From positions 7,875,898 to 7,939,897 of the forward strand of contig NC_049994.1 of NCBI RefSeq assembly GCF_000003815.2: DNA of 64,000 bases, written 5' to 3'. The position numbers were made by a program, and so were the translations under genes. The stretch is from Branchiostoma floridae. Its lineage: Eukaryota > Chordata > Leptocardii > Amphioxiformes > Branchiostomatidae. The notes under the pieces are model-generated. The model did not search any database. It was not told the origin of the DNA and saw nothing but the letters and a program-made list of their open reading frames with translations. Below, one piece after another: positions 59,201 to 64,000 of the stretch. Positions within the stretch are counted from its first letter, which is position 1, and each line of letters opens with the position of its first letter.

Positions 59201-62200
59201 AAAGCACTGGAACGTTCCAGTGCTGAACGTAATATTCGTGTACTAGTAGCATGCGTCCGTACGGCTGTCTGAGTTATTTCCTTCAGACTTAGGTATATCT
59301 GTGCGTGTTATTTAATCTCCAAGCAGATCTTGCGTGGCACTAGCTTTTACTAGCAGACTAGAGTAGACACTTGTGATATTGTTAATTGTGTATACAGTTA
59401 ATGGCACTCAAGTTTCTTTTCTTTTGGTCAATTGATACGAAAATTTTAAATCAACAAATCACATATTCTATACTTGTGGCAAAGTAGTATCTTTTTAGTC
59501 AGAGGTAGACAACTAACAGTTGGTCTATCTGTGTGGTAAAGAGATCGCTTTTTTTTTTTTTTTACAAAGAATAGGTAGTTACAGGTGGACGACACAATCT
59601 GCTTGTGCGGCAAAGTAGCATCATTTAAAAAGCAATAGGTACTAGTAGTCAGAGTTAGACAACTAACAGTTGGTCTATCTAGGTCGCTTTTTTTTACAAA
59701 GAATAGGTAGTTACAGGTGGACGACACAATCTGCTTGTGCGGCAAAGTAGCATCATTTAAAAAACAATAGGTAGTCAGAGTTAGACAACTAACAGTTGGT
59801 CTATCTGTGTGGCAAAGAGGTCGCTTGTTTTTTTTTTTACAAAGAATAGGTAGTTAGTTACAGGTGGACGACACATTCTGCTTGTGCGGCAAAGTAGCAT
59901 AATTTAAAAAACAATAGGTAGTCAGAGTTAGACAACTAACAGTTGGTCTATCTGTGTGGTAAAGAGATCGCTTGTTTTTTTTTATTACAAAGAATAGGTA
60001 GTTACAGGTGGACGACACATTCTGCTTGTGCGGCAAAGAAGCATCATTTAAAAAACATTGTATAATACAGTTGTCCATTCACCAACTTTATACATTTTAT
60101 ACTCGGTTTCCAGTGCAGAATATTTGTCAGCACTGGATTTCCAGAGCTGAAATGTCCTCAGCACTGGAAATCCAGTGCTAATTGTAGTCTCAGCACTCGG
60201 TTTCCAGTGCTGACAGGAGGGCTTCGAGTGCTGAAGCTGCCTCAGCACTGGATTTCCAGTGCTGACGCCGGCTCAGCACTGGACTTCCAGTGCTGACGAC
60301 CACTTCAGCACCGGTGTTCCAGTGCTGACAGAGGAGACCGTCACTTTTGTATATTTGCAACATTTTGATACTACATCTAAGTGTACAATTGTCAAATAAA
60401 TAAACTTCATCATAACCCATCAGATTCCAACTATTCTTCCAGGTTTTGCAGTACTGCAAACAAACACTAGGTGGCAGCAATGCACTGAAAAATTATCGCT
60501 TACTGTCTCCACCACTCCCAGGATCAGACTGCCCTTTCTGTGGCTGTGCCTTCAGCTTGTCATCCACCACGGGTTTCGCTGCGTTGTCAGTTTTCACGGG
60601 ACTGCTCTGCGCTCTCCCTACAGTGGATAAGGCAGCTGAGGACGGTATACCAGGCAAGACGCCGGCGTAAGATGGTTAGCAGATAGAGGCAGAGAGAGGA
60701 AAGAAGGCCAGCAAGTTAGAGGGAAGAAGCAAGTTATGAAAGCTGGCAGCAATGATTAGTTTGTAGTTGGAGAAAAGTGATGAAAATGTAGAAAACACAA
60801 ACAACCACTAACGATATCCTTTATAAATTGTCAAGCACTGGTTAGGATATCTCTTTGGCAAAAAGTACTACATTTTGTATCTTCAGTAGTCAATATTAAG
60901 TTAGGAAGGTAAAACATTTTCTTTGAAAGAGAAATAGCAGACGTAGAAAAAGGAATGGCAACTCATTGTAGTGTTAATTTTTTGTTAGGGTCACAACTGC
61001 TTAGTGCCCATAGAGGCTCTAAACCTGACACCACATAGGGGGGGTACATGTATGCATGCTGTTATCCACAGGGCAGCCTATTTTGATCTCTCATTGGTAG
61101 GAAAAGTTGTCTTTTTCATGTAATTTGTAGCAAGGCAACCAAATTTTCCGTAATCGCCTTCCTTGATACTATGTAACGTTATATGGAGAGTCTTCATCTG
61201 AACTCAGCGTATAGCTCGGTTGAGTCCCCCCATGCAGACCCTCACAAATTTGTCCTGGTTGTCTGACGGAGGACACCTCTCATAGTTCAGTGATGTCACA
61301 GTTATAGGTTACAGTGTCTATTTGTCACCGGGTCCCAGGTTGATTTTTAAAAATCTAGGTCCCCACCATGCCCCAAAATAGCTTGGGAACTGCAGGGTGT
61401 CCCACGGGGCTACGTAGGGGGCGTGCCTGGAAGGCTGTAAACTACCCAGTGGGGCCCCTTGATACAGTTGTGACCATAGCATATTATTAACGGGAATAAT
61501 TTCTGTTCATGGTCCAAGGAATTAAGCCTTGGGGCAGCTTTTAGTACCTTAAATATAAATGTTAAATTAAAGCAGGAAACATCAAAGTTGCAAGCTCTTA
61601 TTGATATCAGATCTTCTTGGGACACATGATTATGTTGGAACAGACATGAATTATAAAAGGGTGATTGTGTGGTTCTTTATGCTACTTTCTTCAACAACAA
61701 GACTGTCACATTGATACAACACGACACAAAACAACACGACACAGGAAGACAATGACATTAGACAAGACATGTACAGATCACAACACACAAGCGTAAGTTC
61801 TTACTCTATATTGCACTACAAAAATTAGAATCTCAGTGATTGCCTCAAGCAGGCATTTTTCTACAGGATAGCAATTACAGTACTTAAAAATCTGACGGAA
61901 AAAAATTGCACATTTTGCACACATGATGAAAAACTCTAGTTCACCTTTATCCGCATTTTGCATACCCACTGTTTTCAAAACACCAGGTGATTTATAGGCC
62001 TGGGATTGTTGAAGTTTGCAGATTGGGTTTTCAAATTGCAATACTTTCAAATTATTGCAGTTTGAAACCACCATCTGGTGACTTGATAGCCCTAAATAAT
62101 ATTCTTAAAAACATGAATATTGGTAACGTCACAAATAAAGGTGAACTAGAGTTACTGAGCAATAGCAACTTTCACAAATGCACCATGGATATTTTCCTGG

Positions 62201-63580
62201 TGAAGTAACTCAAGCCAGTCTCACCCAAAGTTTTCATTTGTACTTTAACGGTAACTGGAAATTGTCATACAGTTTAATTTTTTCTAGAAAACTACATTGT
62301 TCATTGTTTATTTCATTGTCATAGAAAAAGGAATGTGGAGGTAATGGGTAACAAATCAAGCTGTACACTCAATGATATTCACTTTATTAAGTTATTCAAG
62401 AAAGGATAATAAAGAGAATAAGACAAGGAGAAAATTACGCTAACTGTTATCATATTGATAATAACTCCTGACAAATAAAGACTTTGACCCAAACAACATT
62501 TAACTTTTAGTTTCATGATGATTCTATTTTCAGTATCTTGAAAACACAAGAACTTAGACAAAAGTCATAAAAGACTAAAGGTACTGTCCATAATAACTAT
62601 TCCATTGTACATTCAGTACCAAACATACTCGGTGTAGCTTCACCCAAATGAGCACACGAGTAAAAATTTGTAAATGCCAACACCTAGTAGCAATTAATCG
62701 GGCCAACAAACTTGGGCAAATGTTAGCAGCCTGGTCACCTCTGTCGTACCATCGCCGTACGATTTCAAGCCAAGGCAATTTTTGGGACTGTCATGCAGTC
62801 ATTTGTGACACCACCGAAAAGGCTGTATACGTACAATGCTAAACTTTATTGCAACACAAAGGTATACACGGATTTTTGATGACCACTGTTGCCTTTTTAA
62901 AGGTCATTGCGTTCTGAAGTGATGACGTAAAGTTGCGGAGTGACGTGATCTTGTTAACACGCAATCTTGCGGATACATAACGTCAGCAATTCGTCAAACA
63001 TCCCAGGTAGATTATAGGGCCCACTGTCTCAGTTTAGTGATGGCTGGAGTGCCCTGATGTTTCTGGCCTCCTTTATACTTCTTACAAAGTAGTTCTTTTC
63101 AGTATTCTGACTTCATCCAGTGAGATGGTATGGCCCGTAGATTCAATATGGATGTCCAGAAGTCACTCTGGAGTGAGTCATTATTAATCCGAAGAAGGCA
63201 ACAGTGGCCATTGGAAATTTGATCCGTGTATACCTTTGTGTTCAAAGAAAGTTACACAATACTGACACAGATGAGCTTTCATGATAATTTTTGGAAAAAG
63301 CTAGGAATCATTTTGATTATCGGTGATTGATTTTGTCCCAGCCTGCTTAAAAATCGTACGACGGCCTACGACGAACGTGACCACGCCATAAGTCGGACAC
63401 ATGCAGCGTCATTGCTGTCAAAAAAGCGTGTAAGCAAAAAACAGGGATCTTGGCAGCTTTGGAGAAGGTTATTGAGAGCTGGATGTTGCCAAAAGTTGGG
63501 GATCACACTTATATTACCCGGTTTGGCCGCTGCAGAATCACCTGAACTGCCAGATTTGAACAGTGAGGTTGGCCTCTGGG
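53284..63580 (-). CDS. STAC-like adaptor protein, C-terminal 203 residues (linker plus two SH3 domains)
   Basis: Eight minus-strand exons in matching phase: 63518-63580, 60504-60617, 58486-58532, 57369-57469, 54795-54846, 54243-54303, 54000-54076, 53284-53382 (TAG). The first three give a Ser/Lys-rich linker (RPTSLFKSGSSGDSAAAKPG, then AQSSPVKTDN...). SH3-1 follows: VSLHDWPGRSEKDLTLRPGD, then WWKGKCSGKIGFFPANYV. SH3-2 comes immediately after (EVLQCTETFGGNPKYGEIEM, GWFQVQ, GSFPAKYLLAI) and ends the protein. Two adjoining SH3 domains with GFFPANYV before a divergent second SH3 at the extreme C-terminus is the STAC layout. The cysteine-rich C1 domain would lie upstream, outside the window. Vertebrate STAC proteins bind and modulate voltage-gated calcium channels. 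In SH3-1 the usual ALYDY is SLHDW. The exon at 60504 could instead begin at 60635 in the same phase. Confidence 0.85.
54984..55182. promoter_or_regulatory. Array of CACGTG (E-box) sites in a STAC-like intron
   Basis: Perfect CACGTG lies at 55010, 55034, 55056, 55104, 55130, 55153 and 55175, with a one-base variant (CATGTG) at 55082 and a weaker relative near 54984. Spacing is 22-26 bases, about two helical turns. The repeat unit is roughly TCACGTGTCCAATGGTTTAA, so it is also a small minisatellite. CACGTG is bound by MYC/MAX, USF, MITF and TFE factors; function here is inference. Confidence 0.6.
58768..59227. repeat. Array of about 13 short hairpins (left array)
   Basis: The unit is TCAGCACTGG, a loop of about 3-6 bases, then CCAGTGCTGA, with 6-15 bases of unrelated sequence between units. 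Loops vary (TTTT, AACT, ATTT, TTAC, GAGA). Some units have paired changes that keep the stem (ACTCGGGTACCAGT), and one half-unit has lost an arm (TTCGAGTGCTGAA, near 58888). Confidence 0.85.
59455..60057. repeat. Four-copy tandem repeat, 120-150-base unit
   Basis: Each unit contains AGACAACTAACAGTTGGTCT (itself a hairpin), AAAGAGATCGCTTGT with a T-run, ACAAAGAATAGGTAGTTACA, GGTGGACGACACAxTCTGCT and GTGCGGCAAAGTAGCATC. Unit length varies mainly in the T-run and small deletions. Confidence 0.85.
60100..60337. repeat. Array of about 7 short hairpins (right array)
   Basis: It has the same unit as the left array (TCAGCACTGG, loop, CCAGTGCTGA), with spacers of about 8-14 bases. It also contains one half-unit in a TTCGAGTGCTGAAGC context (near 60222), as does the left array (near 58888), so both arrays share ancestry beyond the single palindrome. 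Confidence 0.85.
60636..61930. other. STAC-like intron, no further feature
   Basis: AT-rich sequence between STAC-like exons. I see no exon with matching phase, no RNA gene and no clear repeat in it. Confidence 0.5.
61932..62153. mobile_element. Foldback MITE family A, copy 6
   Basis: Its outer ends are perfect complements over 19 bases: AACTCTAGTTCACCTTTAT and ATAAAGGTGAACTAGAGTT. The interior again has GCAATACTTTCAAATTATTG next to GTTTGAAACCACCATC. Confidence 0.75.
62843..63252. mobile_element. TIR family C element, about 410 bases
   Basis: The left end ACTTTATTGCAACACAAAGG, TATACACGGATTTTTGATGA, CCACTGTTGCCTT is matched inverted by AAGGCAACAGTGGCCATTGG, AAATTTGATCCGTGTATACC, TTTGTGTTCAAAGAAAGT at the right. 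There is no frame in the middle. It lies in the STAC-like intron. Confidence 0.75.
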
Positions 63581-64000
63581 CTGGGGAAGGTAATGCAACA
63601 ACTGTTGTACGTTTTGAGATCGCATTGAAACATCAACTGGTAGGTAGGTAAGAATTAGAAAATGTTGTTAACAACCGATGCCAATGTTTCGGCGAGGGGG
63701 AGGCAATACATTGAAGGTCTTCTATTTAGGGAGTTTTTAAAAAAAAGCAATAATTACACTAAAAAGAGAATCAGATTCCTTGTTTTGTCCTTCGTGAGAG
63801 TATAAATTTGGCAATTTCCAATATTAGAAGTTAAAGAAAACAAAGATCCTAAGCCATCGACGGATGAAAAACAACTAAAATGCACAATTTATTTACCAAT
63901 TCTGTGAAATATCTTTCTAAGAATGAAATTTTGCTTTCCAGAAGAAAAAAAATTTAAATTGCCAGAAAAATGTTTTTGACAAATTGGCATCAGGAATAAC

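Larger units (their letters stand above)
58745..60361. mobile_element. Hairpin-array repeat element with short inverted ends
   Basis: The left tip GCAAGTATACAAAAGTAACGG (58747 on) is matched by the right tip CCGTCACTTTTGTATATTTGC (to 60359). Just inside each tip is an array of short palindromes (58768-59227 and 60100-60337), and the middle (59455-60057) is a tandem repeat. The tip motif also appears internally (59088-59103), so the structure has been duplicated. There is no transposase frame. It lies in the STAC-like intron between exons 60504 and 58486. Confidence 0.55.

Noticed and set aside
58768-60337. CRISPR array, suggested by regular palindromic repeats with spacers
   Set aside because: The context is an animal intron, spacers are only 6-15 bases, repeats are imperfect, and there are no cas genes or leader. 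It fits a repeat element.

Overview
The window is animal nuclear DNA: short coding exons separated by AT-rich introns with GT/AG boundaries, C2H2 zinc-finger genes, a multi-CUB protein, a STAC-family SH3 gene and many short interspersed and foldback repeats. An intronless LRR receptor, tandem zinc-finger paralogues and tRNA-derived SINEs fit an amphioxus (Branchiostoma)-like invertebrate chordate. That assignment is inference from style and gene content, not a database match.

Layout. (1) 60-14540, plus strand: the 3' part of a cubilin-like gene encoding nine consecutive CUB domains, each on two exons, ending just after the last CUB. One CUB has two candidate versions of its second exon, and the final domain is preceded by two fresh partial copies of its first exon. 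(2) 18.8-25.8 kb, plus strand: two paralogous C2H2 zinc-finger genes, each with a non-coding first exon and an alignable octamer/TATA promoter; a 100-N assembly gap (19442-19541) lies in the first gene's intron. (3) 25.9-31.5 kb: no supported gene; an old tandem duplication. (4) 31508-34558, minus strand: a single-exon LRR receptor with one membrane span and a long tail built from repeats carrying SH3- and SH2-type ligand motifs. (5) 34.7-36.4 kb: tandem and simple repeats and a SINE. (6) 37.5-48.2 kb: three tiny two-exon genes (one plus, two minus) for single-pass membrane proteins of 87, 107 and 76 residues, related around the membrane segment and each split by a phase-0 intron after only 4-7 codons. 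(7) 53284-63580, minus strand: the 3' part of a STAC-like gene (linker plus two SH3 domains); its introns hold a CACGTG array and a 1.6-kb repeat element made of short hairpins.

All exon joins given were checked by hand for reading-frame phase; none has transcript support here. The genes do not form an obvious pathway. The parts most worth following are the hairpin-array element, the alternative CUB exons, the micro-membrane-protein cluster, the repeat-built receptor tail and the phased E-box array.
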